Shown: piece after piece, positions 1 through 7,372 of the stretch
Numbering within the stretch: position 1 is the stretch's first letter
Layout of the letters: each line of letters begins with the position of its first letter
From: Streptomyces sp. NBC_01197
GTDB lineage: Bacteria; Actinomycetota; Actinomycetes; Streptomycetales; Streptomycetaceae
Assembly (NCBI RefSeq): GCF_036010505.1
Contig: NZ_CP108569.1
Span: 3,545,001-3,609,000, forward strand
DNA length: 64,000 nt
Reading direction: 5' to 3'
Notes under the pieces: model-generated
The model's database searches: none
Told to the model about the DNA's origin: nothing
Seen by the model: the letters and a program-made list of their open reading frames with translations, nothing else
Made by a program: the position numbers and the translations under genes

Positions 1-1257
1 CCCGACCAGGCTCATGTCCCCGCGCAGTACGTTCCACAGCTGCGGCAGCTCGTCGAGCGAGGTCCGGCGCAACAGGCTGCCGACGGCGCGCATCCGGTGG
101 TCCGTCGCGACGCTCCACCGGGTCGCCGACTCGTGGTCGTCGGCCGGGCGCAGCGTACGGAACTTGAGCAGTGTGAAGGCCCGCCCGTCCAAGCCGATCC
201 GTTCCTGCCGGAAGAGGACGCCCGGCCCGTCGGAGATCCGTACGGCCAGCGCGCACAGCCCCATCACGGGCGCCGCCGCGAGCAGCGCGAGGCAGGCGAG
301 GGAGGCGTCGAGGGCGCGCTTGCCCCAGCGGCCCACCCGGTGTCCGGGAACGGCCAGCGGGCGGACGGCGAACCCCCACAGATGGTCGGCCGAGTCCCTC
401 CGGCACCCGGGCCCCGACGCGTCGACGAGCCACAGGCGCACGCCGTATCCGCCGAGCAGCCGTACCAGCGCGGGATCGTCGGCGGCGGCCCGGCCGGGGC
501 CGACGAACAGCGCGTGGCGGACCGCGTTCTGGATGACGGCCCGGCCGATGTCCTCGTGGGTCGCCAGCACGGGCAGTACGGAACTCCCGTCCCCGGCAAC
601 GGATCCGGTCTCGGCGGCGGTACCGGTACCGGCGCCGGTCTCCACCAGGCCCACCGGCCTCATGCCGTACGCCGGGTGCGCGTACAGCGCGGCGCCGATC
701 TGCTGGGCGGCGGCGCCACCGCCGACGATCAGCGCCGAGTGGCCGCGCCGGGCGGCGGTGATACGCACCAGCTGGTGGACCGCGCCGCGGACCGCGCAGC
801 CGGTGAGGGTCTGCGCGGTGACCGCGGTGGCCAGCGCCGTCCAGTCGAGGACCCGCCAGGGCCCGACGGCCGCGAGGCACGCGGCCGCCGTGCACCACAG
901 GACCAGTGCGTGGCCGAGCAGCGCGGGCAGTTCGAGCAGCGCCGACGGGGAGAGGCGCCGCCGGTAGAGCCCGCCGCGGAGGTGCAGGATCAGATGCAGC
1001 GCGAGGAGCGGTACGAGGACCAGGGGATCCGGCCGCAGCCCCGGCACCAGCGCACCGGTGGCGACCAGTGCGAGGGTGTCACCGGCGATCAGCGGGGCCG
1101 CGCCGCGGCCCCGCCGCAGCCCCGCCGGCCGTACCGGTTCCGGCCGCGGTCCGTCCGCGCTGCGCGGCGGGTGGATCGCAGGCGCGGGCCGCTGCACGGC
1201 CGTCGCGGGGCCAACGCCGTGGCCCGCATGGGGAGCATGTGCGCTGTCCATCGTCAT
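1..1257 (-). CDS. Undecaprenyl-phosphate sugar phosphotransferase (bacterial sugar transferase family), 3' end beyond the window
   Basis: The minus-strand frame is open from the ATG at 1257 to the window edge (419 codons). The visible carboxy end reads ELPQLWNVLRGDMSLVG, the hallmark of WcaJ/WbaP-type transferases that load the first sugar phosphate onto undecaprenyl phosphate at the membrane. Upstream there is a Leu/Ala-rich membrane-spanning N-terminal half and a nucleotide-binding-like GGGAAAQQIG stretch, as in the long polyprenyl glycosylphosphotransferases. The start overlaps the stop of the upstream glycosyltransferase by four bases (ATGA), which indicates translational coupling in an exopolysaccharide or glycan operon. 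The last residues lie outside the window. The family call is firm; the sugar is unknown. Confidence 0.9.
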   Translation of the reverse strand, partial: MTMDSAHAPHAGHGVGPATAVQRPAPAIHPPRSADGPRPEPVRPAGLRRGRGAAPLIAGDTLALVATGALVPGLRPDPLVLVPLLALHLILHLRGGLYRRRLSPSALLELPALLGHALVLWCTAAACLAAVGPWRVLDWTALATAVTAQTLTGCAVRGAVHQLVRITAARRGHSALIVGGGAAAQQIGAALYAHPAYGMRPVGLVETGAGTGTAAETGSVAGDGSSVLPVLATHEDIGRAVIQNAVRHALFVGPGRAAADDPALVRLLGGYGVRLWLVDASGPGCRRDSADHLWGFAVRPLAVPGHRVGRWGKRALDASLACLALLAAAPVMGLCALAVRISDGPGVLFRQERIGLDGRAFTLLKFRTLRPADDHESATRWSVATDHRMRAVGSLLRRTSLDELPQLWNVLRGDMSLVG

Positions 1258-2420
1258 CGGCGTGTGCGCTCCCTCGTCGTGGGTCGGGGCAGGCCGAGGA
1301 GCCGGCGGTACAGCTCCGAGACCGCGGTGGCCGTGTGCCGGACATCGAAGTTCGCGCGCGCGTGGGCTCCGGCCTCGCGGCCGAGCGCGTCCCGCAGCGG
1401 GGCGTCGGCCAGCAGCTTCCCGACCGCGCGGGCCAGCGCGTGCGGGTCGTCCGGCGGGACGAGCCCGTGCCGGTCATGGCCCGGCGGCAGGCTCTCCCGG
1501 GCGCCGTTCACGTCGGTGAGGACGACGGGCCGCCCGCAGGCCATCGCTTCGAGCGGGGCCAGCGCCATGCCCTCCCAGCGGGACGGCAGGACGACGAGGT
1601 CGGCGGCCCGCAGCCAGTCGCGCGGCCCGTCGACCGCTCCGGTGAACAGCACACCGGGCGGCGCGGTCCTGGCCAGGGCCGCCCGGTCGGGGCCGTCCCC
1701 GACCAGCACCAGCCGGGCCCCGGGCACCGCACGGAGAATCTCTGGCCAGGCCCGCAGGAGTACGTCCTGCCCCTTCTGGCGGCAGAACCGGCCGACACAG
1801 ACGACGACCGGGCCGGGGCCCAACGGCCTTACGCCAGAGCCCGGTTCGGGCCCGGAGCCGCAGTCGGCGCTGAACTCACCGAGATCGACGCCGTTGCGGA
1901 TCACCTCCCACCGGGCGGCGATCCCGGCCGCCTCACCGGCCCGCCGCTCGGCCTCGCTGACGCACAGGACGCGCTCGGCCCACCGGGCCGCGTACCGCTC
2001 CCAGGCCAGCGCGAGCCGTGCGGTGCCGCCGGCGACCGCGTCGAACGACCAGGCGTGCGGCTGGAAGACCGTCGGCACGCGCCCGCGCACGGCGAGCCGT
2101 GCGGCCAGACCGGCCTTGGAGCTGTGCGCGTGCACCACGTCGGGGCGGCATGCCCGGATCAGCCGGGCGGCGGCAGCGGTCTCGGCGGCCAGCCCGGGCC
2201 CCGGCGCCCGGCCGGCCCGCCAGGGACGGACATGCGCGCCGGACCCCGCGAGCGCCGACGCCAGACCGTCGCCGGGGGGGCAGGCCACAACTGCTCTGAT
2301 TCCTTCGGCCACTTGCGCCCGCACCAGGTCGGTGACCACGCGGGCGACTCCGCCTTCCACCGGCTGAACGAGGTGGAATACCGTCAGCCGGCGTCCGGGG
2401 GAAATGTTTTCTGGCAGCAC
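1254..2420 (-). CDS. GT4-family glycosyltransferase
   Basis: This is a GT-B-fold retaining glycosyltransferase, likely cytoplasmic, acting on a lipid-linked glycan. The N-terminal domain opens with LTVFHLVQPVEGGVARVV. The C-terminal domain has CVGRFCRQKGQDVLL, LVLVGDGPDRAAL and the acidic EGMALAPLEAMACGRPVV segment (E-x7-E) that binds the sugar nucleotide. I place the start at the GTG at 2420, because GAAGAGAG lies about 8 bases upstream. The frame stays open to an ATG at 2606, but those extra 62 residues look like leader, not protein. It is coupled to the sugar transferase by an ATGA overlap. Length is about 388 residues, normal for the family. Confidence 0.9.
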   Translation of the reverse strand: MLPENISPGRRLTVFHLVQPVEGGVARVVTDLVRAQVAEGIRAVVACPPGDGLASALAGSGAHVRPWRAGRAPGPGLAAETAAAARLIRACRPDVVHAHSSKAGLAARLAVRGRVPTVFQPHAWSFDAVAGGTARLALAWERYAARWAERVLCVSEAERRAGEAAGIAARWEVIRNGVDLGEFSADCGSGPEPGSGVRPLGPGPVVVCVGRFCRQKGQDVLLRAWPEILRAVPGARLVLVGDGPDRAALARTAPPGVLFTGAVDGPRDWLRAADLVVLPSRWEGMALAPLEAMACGRPVVLTDVNGARESLPPGHDRHGLVPPDDPHALARAVGKLLADAPLRDALGREAGAHARANFDVRHTATAVSELYRRLLGLPRPTTRERTRR

Positions 2421-3132
2421 GTGTGCGGCTCTCTTCGTACCTGACCCGGAGATCGGTTTCCCCGGGGTGCGCGGAGCGGAAGGCTCAGCGACGCGAATCC
2501 GTCTGCACGAGGAGCACGCCGGGAAAAGACCCGCGGCTTTCGTCGGCGAATTGGAAGTCCGGCCGGCCGGCGCCCCAGGCGAGTACGGGCTTCGGACCGA
2601 ATGCACCGGAGACGCGGCCCGCCGGAAGAGAGATGAAGGAACGCACCGCGCCCGGTGGTGCGCCCGAGCCGTACGGCACAGCGAGACCCGTCGTCTTTCG
2701 CATGACTGCCCTCCCGTCTCAACATGACAATTGCAACCAAGCGGCCCAAGCGGCCCAAGCAGGAGTGCACTTTGTCAGAAAGCAGGGTGGAAATCATGCT
2801 GTCCGCGCGCATACCGCCGTACGGCGGATCAACCGAATGCGTCGAATTCCCTTGTGGCAGTGGGTTGTGTCCTCGGGAAGGACCCACGAAGCTCCCCAAT
2901 GGGTGACGGCGCGTACCCCGCGGGAGAGGCATTCGTTAAACGCGTGCGGAAAACGACGGGGAAATACGGGACCACGCGAATGCAGAAGCCGAACCGAACG
3001 ACGAGCAGCCCGCTCCCCCCGTAGCAGCAGCCGCCGCCGGCGGAACCCGCACAGCACGGCGCACCCCGCGCGCAAGGGGCTCACTCCGACGGACCACCGC
3101 ACTCGTGCGCTACGGCAATCGAGTGAACAGGC
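2421..3132. other. Long divergent intergenic region, no convincing gene
   Basis: About 700 bases separate the glycosyltransferase start (minus) from the rodlin promoter (plus). Short open frames occur on both strands, but none has a good ribosome site with a protein-like sequence. A short direct repeat of AAGCGGCCC lies near 2738-2756, and base composition falls toward the rodlin gene, as expected for regulatory DNA. Confidence 0.5.
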
Positions 3133-3160
3133 GGAACCAAACTCGACCCCTGGAGTTGAT
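3133..3160 (+). promoter_or_regulatory. BldN-type promoter of the first rodlin gene
   Basis: GGAACC (3133-3138) is followed after exactly 16 bases by GTTGAT (3155-3160), 45 bases before the rodlin ATG. The second rodlin gene has the same two hexamers with the same 16-base gap (5211-5238). ECF sigma factor BldN is known to drive rodlin and chaplin genes and to read AAC-type -35 and GTTGA-type -10 elements, so the assignment is a reasoned inference from a pattern that is directly visible. Confidence 0.7.
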
Positions 3161-3204
3161 CAGGGTGCTCCACTTCCGGGCAAAAATGCAGAAAAGGGAC
3201 CACA

Positions 3205-3618
3205 GTGATCAAGAAGATTCTGGCCACCGCCGCCGTCACCGCCTCGATCGTCGGCGCCGGCGCGACTCTGGCCCCGCAGGCCCTGGCCGTCGGTAACGAC
3301 AACGGCACCAACTCCGCCAGCGGCAACGGCGCCGAGCAGGCCTTCGGCAACTCGGCCACCAAGGGCAACCAGAGCCCGCAGCTCAGCCTGGTCCAGGGCT
3401 CGCTGAACAAGCCGTGTGTCGGCCTGCCGGTCAAGGCCAACGTGGGCTCCCTCATCGGCCTGATCCCGATCGCCGTCCAGGACATTCCGATCCTGTCCTC
3501 GCCGCAGAACCAGCAGTGCACCGAGAACTCCACCCAGGCGAAGGGCGACGAGGCCCTGTCGCACATCCTGGACAACATCCCGGTCCTCTCGGGCAACGGT
3601 GCGGCGAACGAGGGCTGA
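3205..3618 (+). CDS. rdlA: Rodlin
   Basis: A 137-residue secreted protein of the rodlin family, which organises chaplin fibrils into the rodlet layer on aerial hyphae and spores. A Sec signal peptide covers about residues 1-29 and ends near PQALA-V. The mature part carries family signatures [31 protein letters not shown] and [18 protein letters not shown], with two Cys that may pair. It is paired with a second rodlin at 5287 and two chaplins between them. The rdlA/rdlB naming of the two copies is arbitrary. The start is set by the signal peptide and the AAAAGGGACC ribosome site. Confidence 0.92.
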   Translation: MIKKILATAAVTASIVGAGATLAPQALAVGNDNGTNSASGNGAEQAFGNSATKGNQSPQLSLVQGSLNKPCVGLPVKANVGSLIGLIPIAVQDIPILSSPQNQQCTENSTQAKGDEALSHILDNIPVLSGNGAANEG

Positions 3619-3635
3619 TCGCCTCGCTGCTCCCA

Positions 3636-3671
3636 CGTGGCCGCCGCAGACAGGACGTTGCGGCGGCCACG
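3636..3671 (+). terminator. Intrinsic terminator after the first rodlin
   Basis: Perfect 13-base inverted repeat: CGTGGCCGCCGCA at 3636-3648 and its complement at 3659-3671, with a 10-base loop, 18 bases past the rodlin stop. Confidence 0.75.
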
Positions 3672-3752
3672 CGTGTGTCCGCACCCCGACGGGTTCCCGT
3701 TCCCGTTCCGGAAAGCATTCGGGTTGAGTTGGCGTCGGGCACCGCGAACGGA

Positions 3753-3780
3753 GTTTCCCCAGGGCGTACCGGTCGTTAGC
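3753..3780 (+). promoter_or_regulatory. Shared promoter-like motif upstream of the chaplin gene
   Basis: GTTTCCC, 14 bases, then CGTTAGC. The same two heptamers at the same spacing occur at 4238-4265, upstream of the next gene. CGTTAG resembles an ECF-sigma -10 element. The motif differs from the GGAACC-GTTGAT pair of the rodlins, so the two gene classes may respond to different sigma factors or activators. Confidence 0.5.
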
Positions 3781-3868
3781 AGTCCTGCAGTGGTGTTCAT
3801 GAAAAGGCAACTGGACACGCGTCGCGATGGTCGTGGATGCGGGAGACACCGCTGCGGGAAGGATCGAC

Positions 3869-4102
3869 ATGAAGTTCAAGAAGGCTGCTGTTCTCGCCGC
3901 CGGCGTCATGATGGCCCTGGGCGCCGCTGCGCCCGCCATGGCCGACGCGGGCGCGGAGGGTGCGGCCGTCGGCTCGCCCGGCGTCCTCTCCGGAAACGTC
4001 ATCCAGGTTCCGATTCACATTCCGGTGAACCTCTGCGGCAACACTGTGAACGTCATCGCGCTGCTGAACCCGGCGTTCGGGAACACCTGCGTCAACAAGT
4101 GA
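3869..4102 (+). CDS. Short chaplin
   Basis: A 77-residue precursor: a signal peptide of about 27 residues ending APAMA-D, then one chaplin domain of about 50 residues (GAEGAAVGSPGVLSGNVIQV, then two conserved Cys in NLCGNTVNVIALLNPAFGNTCVN). Short chaplins (ChpD-H class) are amyloid-forming surfactants that let hyphae break surface tension and coat aerial cells. The start is the ATG at 3869 behind GGGAAGGATCGAC. The frame remains open upstream, but that part is not protein-like. It has a near-twin at 4777-5016 on the other strand. Confidence 0.93.
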   Translation: MKFKKAAVLAAGVMMALGAAAPAMADAGAEGAAVGSPGVLSGNVIQVPIHIPVNLCGNTVNVIALLNPAFGNTCVNK

Positions 4103-4133
4103 CGTACGGCTCTCCCGCAAGGGCGAGTCGTTG

Positions 4134-4175
4134 AAGTGGCCCCGCCGGGTCTCGCACGGACCGGCGGGGCCACTT
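4134..4175 (+). terminator. Intrinsic terminator after the first chaplin
   Basis: A 15-base perfect stem: AAGTGGCCCCGCCGG at 4134-4148 and its complement at 4161-4175. It closes the chaplin transcript before the next promoter. Confidence 0.8.
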
Positions 4176-4237
4176 CGTTGTGCGTCCCACTTCCCCGCAG
4201 TCGGCTGAACAGGCGCAGAAACGTTCACCACCCCGGG

Positions 4238-4265
4238 GTTTCCCGCACGGGGAGCGATCGTTAGC
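4238..4265 (+). promoter_or_regulatory. Second copy of the GTTTCCC-N14-CGTTAGC motif
   Basis: Identical heptamers and spacing to 3753-3780, 94 bases before the start of the small secreted protein gene. This suggests co-regulation with the chaplin. Confidence 0.5.
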
Positions 4266-4359
4266 CACGGTGAAGGCGGCGCACCGGTACCCCTCTTTGA
4301 CGGTGCCGTGGCGCGAGAGTCGCAGCTGTGAACAGCGCCGCCGGAGAAAGGTATTCGAC

Positions 4360-4659
4360 ATGAAGTACGCAAAGGCCGCCGCAGTCGTCGCCGGTTCCAT
4401 GATGGCGATCGGCGCGGGCGCGGCCGCGGCCTCCCCCGCGTTCGCCGCCGAGCCGCCCGCCATGCCCCCCATGAGCCTCAACGGCGGACTCGACCAGGCC
4501 ACGCAGTCACTTCAGCAGGGGGCGGCGGTCCCGGTGGCCGCGCTCGCCGACACCGCGACCAGCGTGGTGACGGGCAAGGCCGACGCCCCCGAGAAGGTCA
4601 TGGGCCTCGCCCGGCAGGCCACCCCGATGCTGGGCGGCGTGCAGCTGGGCGGCCAGTAG
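4360..4659 (+). CDS. Small secreted protein of unknown function in the rodlin/chaplin locus
   Basis: A 99-residue protein with a clear Sec signal peptide (MKYAKAAAVVAGSMMAIGAG, cleavage near SPAFA-A). The mature part is about 65 residues, Ala/Gln/Pro-rich, with PPMSLNGGLDQATQSLQQG and a terminal MLGGVQLGGQ. It has no Cys and no chaplin or rodlin domain, so it is neither. The start ATG follows GGAGAAAGG. Its position between chaplins, and a promoter motif shared with the chaplin at 3869, suggest a role in the aerial surface layer; function is not established. Confidence 0.8.
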   Translation: MKYAKAAAVVAGSMMAIGAGAAAASPAFAAEPPAMPPMSLNGGLDQATQSLQQGAAVPVAALADTATSVVTGKADAPEKVMGLARQATPMLGGVQLGGQ

Positions 4660-4686
4660 CAGCCCCGGCATCCTGCCGCGACGCGA

Positions 4687-4725
4687 AAGTGGCGGTACCC
4701 GCATCATCCGCGGATACCGCCACTT
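4687..4725. terminator. Bidirectional terminator between converging genes
   Basis: AAGTGGCGGTACCC (4687-4700) pairs with GGATACCGCCACTT (4712-4725) with one wobble. It lies between the plus-strand secreted protein gene and the minus-strand chaplin gene and can serve both. Confidence 0.75.
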
Positions 4726-4776
4726 CTGCTGTCCGGTCCGGGGACCGGGCTTCACCGGACGAGCCGGATCAGAACG

Positions 4777-5016
4777 TCAGTGGTTGACGCAGGTGTTGCC
4801 GAACGCCGGGTTCAGCAGACCGATGATGTCCACGGTGTTGCCGCAGACGTTGACCGGAACGTGGACCGGGACCTGGACCAGGTTGCCCGACAGGACACCC
4901 GGCGAGCCCACGGCCGCACCCTCGGCGCCGGCGTCGGCGAACGCGGAGCCGGCGGCGCCGCCGGCGGCGAGGCCCGCGGTGGCAAGGACGAGAGCTGCCT
5001 TCTTGGCAGTGTTCAT
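4777..5016 (-). CDS. Short chaplin (second copy)
   Basis: A 79-residue precursor with a signal peptide ending GSAFA-D and a single chaplin domain (GAEGAAVGSPGVLSGNLVQV, with the Cys pair in NVCGNTVDIIGLLNPAFGNTCVN). It differs from the chaplin at 3869 mainly in the signal peptide and a few conservative changes such as NVIQVPIHIPVN versus NLVQVPVHVPVN. It is transcribed opposite to its neighbours. GAGAAGGTGCAACTCCC precedes the ATG. Confidence 0.93.
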   Translation of the reverse strand: MNTAKKAALVLATAGLAAGGAAGSAFADAGAEGAAVGSPGVLSGNLVQVPVHVPVNVCGNTVDIIGLLNPAFGNTCVNH

Positions 5017-5210
5017 GGGAGTTGCACCTTCTCTTCGATGTTGTGCCCTGAATCAGGACTCACTCGATTCGCAACGAACGGTGGGCGGCAGCGACACGGC
5101 CGGGTGGCCCAAGGAACCTGTTCGGCCCAATGGACAAGGACCCCGGCCGCCAGGTGCGTCAACCCGCTTGTCGCGCGCCTGCGACAAGGAAGCCATATGA
5201 GTGAAGCGCC

Positions 5211-5238
5211 GGAACCAATCGCCGGTCCGGCAGTTGAT
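5211..5238 (+). promoter_or_regulatory. BldN-type promoter of the second rodlin gene
   Basis: GGAACC (5211-5216), 16 bases, GTTGAT (5233-5238), 48 bases before the ATG. Hexamers and spacing match the first rodlin promoter. Confidence 0.7.
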
Positions 5239-5286
5239 CAGAGCGCTCCGGAAGCGGGCACTCGTGCGACAACAGAAGGACGCGAT

Positions 5287-5700
5287 ATGATCAAGAAGGC
5301 TGTGGCCACTGCGGCGGCCACCCTCACGATGGCAGGCGCGGGCGCGATGATGGCGTCTCCGGCCATGGCAGTCGGCCACGACGGCGGCACCACGTCGCTG
5401 AGTGGCAACGGTGCCCAGCAGGCGTTCGGCAACTCCGCCACGTACGGCAACATGAGCCCGCAGATCGGCCTCATCCAGGGCTCGCTGAACAAGCCCTGCA
5501 TCGCCCTGCCGGCCAAGGCCAACGTCGGTTCCCTCATCGGCGTGGTCCCGATCTCCGTCCAGGACATCCCGATCCTGTCCTCGCCGCAGACCCAGCAGTG
5601 CACCGAGAACTCCACCCAGGCCAAGGGTGACGAGGCGCTGTCGCACCTCCTGGACAACATCCCGATCCTCTCGGGCAACGGCGCCGGGAACGGCCGCTGA
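5287..5700 (+). CDS. rdlB: Rodlin (second copy)
   Basis: 137 residues, the same length as the rodlin at 3205 and very similar along its whole length ([55 protein letters not shown]). The signal peptide ends near SPAMA-V. The ATG at 5287 follows AGAAGGACGCGAT. Rodlins usually occur as two copies and both are needed for rodlets in S. coelicolor. Which copy corresponds to which named gene cannot be decided here. Confidence 0.92.
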   Translation: MIKKAVATAAATLTMAGAGAMMASPAMAVGHDGGTTSLSGNGAQQAFGNSATYGNMSPQIGLIQGSLNKPCIALPAKANVGSLIGVVPISVQDIPILSSPQTQQCTENSTQAKGDEALSHLLDNIPILSGNGAGNGR

Positions 5701-5755
5701 TCACCGCCGCTCCTCCGACCTCCGGACACTGACGTCCTGGTGGAGCACTGAAGTG

Positions 5756-5787
5756 GCCCCGGTAGCAGCGCGAGCTGCCTCCGGGGC
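5756..5787 (+). terminator. Intrinsic terminator after the second rodlin
   Basis: GCCCCGG.AGCAGC pairs with GCTGC..CCGGGGC around a GCGA loop, followed by TTCTTC. It lies 56 bases past the stop. Confidence 0.7.
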
Positions 5788-5819
5788 TTCTTCAGGTCCG
5801 TGCCCGGGGGCCCGGTGCC

Positions 5820-7088
5820 TCACCTACGCCGGAACAGCACCACGTCGCCGGGCACCGTCGGCGGCGCCGCCGTGTACCCGGGCGGCGGGCCACCCCACTC
5901 CCCCCTTGTCTGCAGGCCGACGCACTCCGCCGCGTACCGCCCGGCGCCGGCGAGCAGCCGCTCCTCATGGCCGGGTGCCCGCAGTCGTACGAACAGCCGC
6001 TCGCCCGGCGCGGTCACCGCGTGCCACAGCGCGTCGAGCCGGCACCCCCCGTCGGGTCCGTTCCCGTCGCCCAGCGCGTACGGCAGGACGGACCACCCGG
6101 GGTCGTCCGCCGCACACCGCAGCAGATGCGCGCGCGGCCCGGGGCGCACCTCGAACGAGACCACGCGCCCGCGGTACCCGGCCCGGCGCAGCCCCGCCAC
6201 ATATCCACCGGCGTCCGCGCCCGCGTCCAGGACGAGGTCGACCTCGGCGTCGGCCAGCAGCTGGACGAGCTCGTGGTACGGGCCGCGGCCCCGGCACCGC
6301 TCCCGCGCTGCTGCCCGCAGGAAGCGCGCGTAGCCCCACACCCCCGTCGGCCACCGCTGCCACCGTGCGCGCAACCGCCCGCGGCGGGCGCCGCCGCGGA
6401 TGAGGGCGAAGGCCGGGCCCGCCGCGACGTACACCGCGGGGTGCGCGGCGGCGAGACGGGCGGCCGCGCTGTGCTGCCGGGCACCGCCGGACCCGCCGAT
6501 CCAGACCAGCCGGGCACCGCTCTCCCTGATGCGGGCCGCCAGCGCCATCCATACGTCGGCGGTGGCCGCCCGGCCGGGCAGCGGCTCGGCGCCCGCGACC
6601 CGCGCTTCTGGGTAGCGGACCAGAAGCTCGGCGGTCAGCAGTCCGGCAGTCAGCTCCTCGCCCGGCCGTCCGGCGCCCGCGGCTGGTCCGCCCGTCCCGC
6701 CGCTCTCCGCTCCGAGCAGATAGTGGCTGAGTCCCTCGCGCTGTGCGGCCCGGACGGTGTCGAGCAGCAGATCGGGTCCGTACACCTGCGCCTCCGGCCG
6801 TCCGCCGGACCGCGCCGCCCGGGCCGGGCCGCGCCCGGCAGGAAGGTTCAGCGTCGCCGAGCGCAGCAGCCGCTGGAGCCCGGGGACGCGAACGGCGTGC
6901 GCGAGGGTGTCCGCGCCGCAGAGGTGGATGTCCGCTGCCGCACCCCGCAGAGCGAGGCGTACGAGCGCATCCGCGGCCGGCCCGGGGGCGAGCGGGGTGA
7001 GCGGGATACCGGCGCAGCGGACCGGGCGGGGCAGGCCGTCGGCGGGCGGGGCCGGATGGCCGTGGGTACGGGGGATCGCCTGGCTCAT
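5820..7088 (-). CDS. WecG/TagA/CpsF-like domain fused to an FkbM-like methyltransferase domain (both divergent)
   Basis: About 422 residues from the ATG at 7088; a longer frame to 7151 lacks a ribosome site. The first 250 residues follow the WecG/TagA/CpsF glycosyltransferase pattern: YLLGAESGG, RYPEARVAGAEPLPG, ARIRESGARLVWIGGSGGAR, GPAFALIRGGARRGR, then WGYARFLRAAARERC. The C-terminal part, about 120-150 residues, resembles FkbM-type SAM methyltransferases (DLVLDAGADAGGYVAGLRRA, YRGRVVSFEVRPGP, WSVLPYALGDG). In both halves the usual motif residues are altered (the FkbM loop is normally DVGANxG; the CpsF loop normally GxGSPxQE). It may be a repurposed surface-glycan enzyme or a binding protein. 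The neighbouring glycan genes fit the first view. Confidence 0.65.
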   Translation of the reverse strand: MSQAIPRTHGHPAPPADGLPRPVRCAGIPLTPLAPGPAADALVRLALRGAAADIHLCGADTLAHAVRVPGLQRLLRSATLNLPAGRGPARAARSGGRPEAQVYGPDLLLDTVRAAQREGLSHYLLGAESGGTGGPAAGAGRPGEELTAGLLTAELLVRYPEARVAGAEPLPGRAATADVWMALAARIRESGARLVWIGGSGGARQHSAAARLAAAHPAVYVAAGPAFALIRGGARRGRLRARWQRWPTGVWGYARFLRAAARERCRGRGPYHELVQLLADAEVDLVLDAGADAGGYVAGLRRAGYRGRVVSFEVRPGPRAHLLRCAADDPGWSVLPYALGDGNGPDGGCRLDALWHAVTAPGERLFVRLRAPGHEERLLAGAGRYAAECVGLQTRGEWGGPPPGYTAAPPTVPGDVVLFRRR

Positions 7089-7372
7089 GCGCCGCCCATC
7101 GGTTGCGGTATCGGGGTGATGCCACCGGGGCATCCAGCTCGAACGATCCACAAGCTAGTTCGTTATGCACCACTATGCGGCGAATAACACGATTGGACGG
7201 AAGACATCCGATGAGGAGACCCTGAGCGACGCAGATCACCGCTTGATCTGGTACATCGCAGTGCGATATGTGGGTACCCTCAGCAGGAACTGCATTAAGT
7301 TACTGCTTAGTAATCACTTGAGAATCACCCGTTAACCGCTGGATCCCCACCTCGCAGGCCCGAGGAGCCCCC
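7089..7372. promoter_or_regulatory. Divergent promoter region with small palindromes
   Basis: A 284-base region, AT-richer than its surroundings, between the fusion gene (minus) and the Fe-S oxidoreductase gene (plus). It holds the palindrome TTACTGCTTAGTAA (7300-7313) and an imperfect ACATCGCAGTGCGATATGT (7254-7272). Either could be a repressor site for the oxidoreductase. No gene is seen. Confidence 0.4.

Noticed and set aside
97-2367. A 756-residue plus-strand open frame over the glycosyltransferase genes
   Set aside because: It is the antisense shadow of two clear minus-strand glycan genes; composition is Arg/Gly/Pro-rich without any domain.
2724-2906. A possible 60-residue gene upstream of the first rodlin
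   Set aside because: No ribosome site, non-protein-like composition, and it lies in a likely regulatory region.
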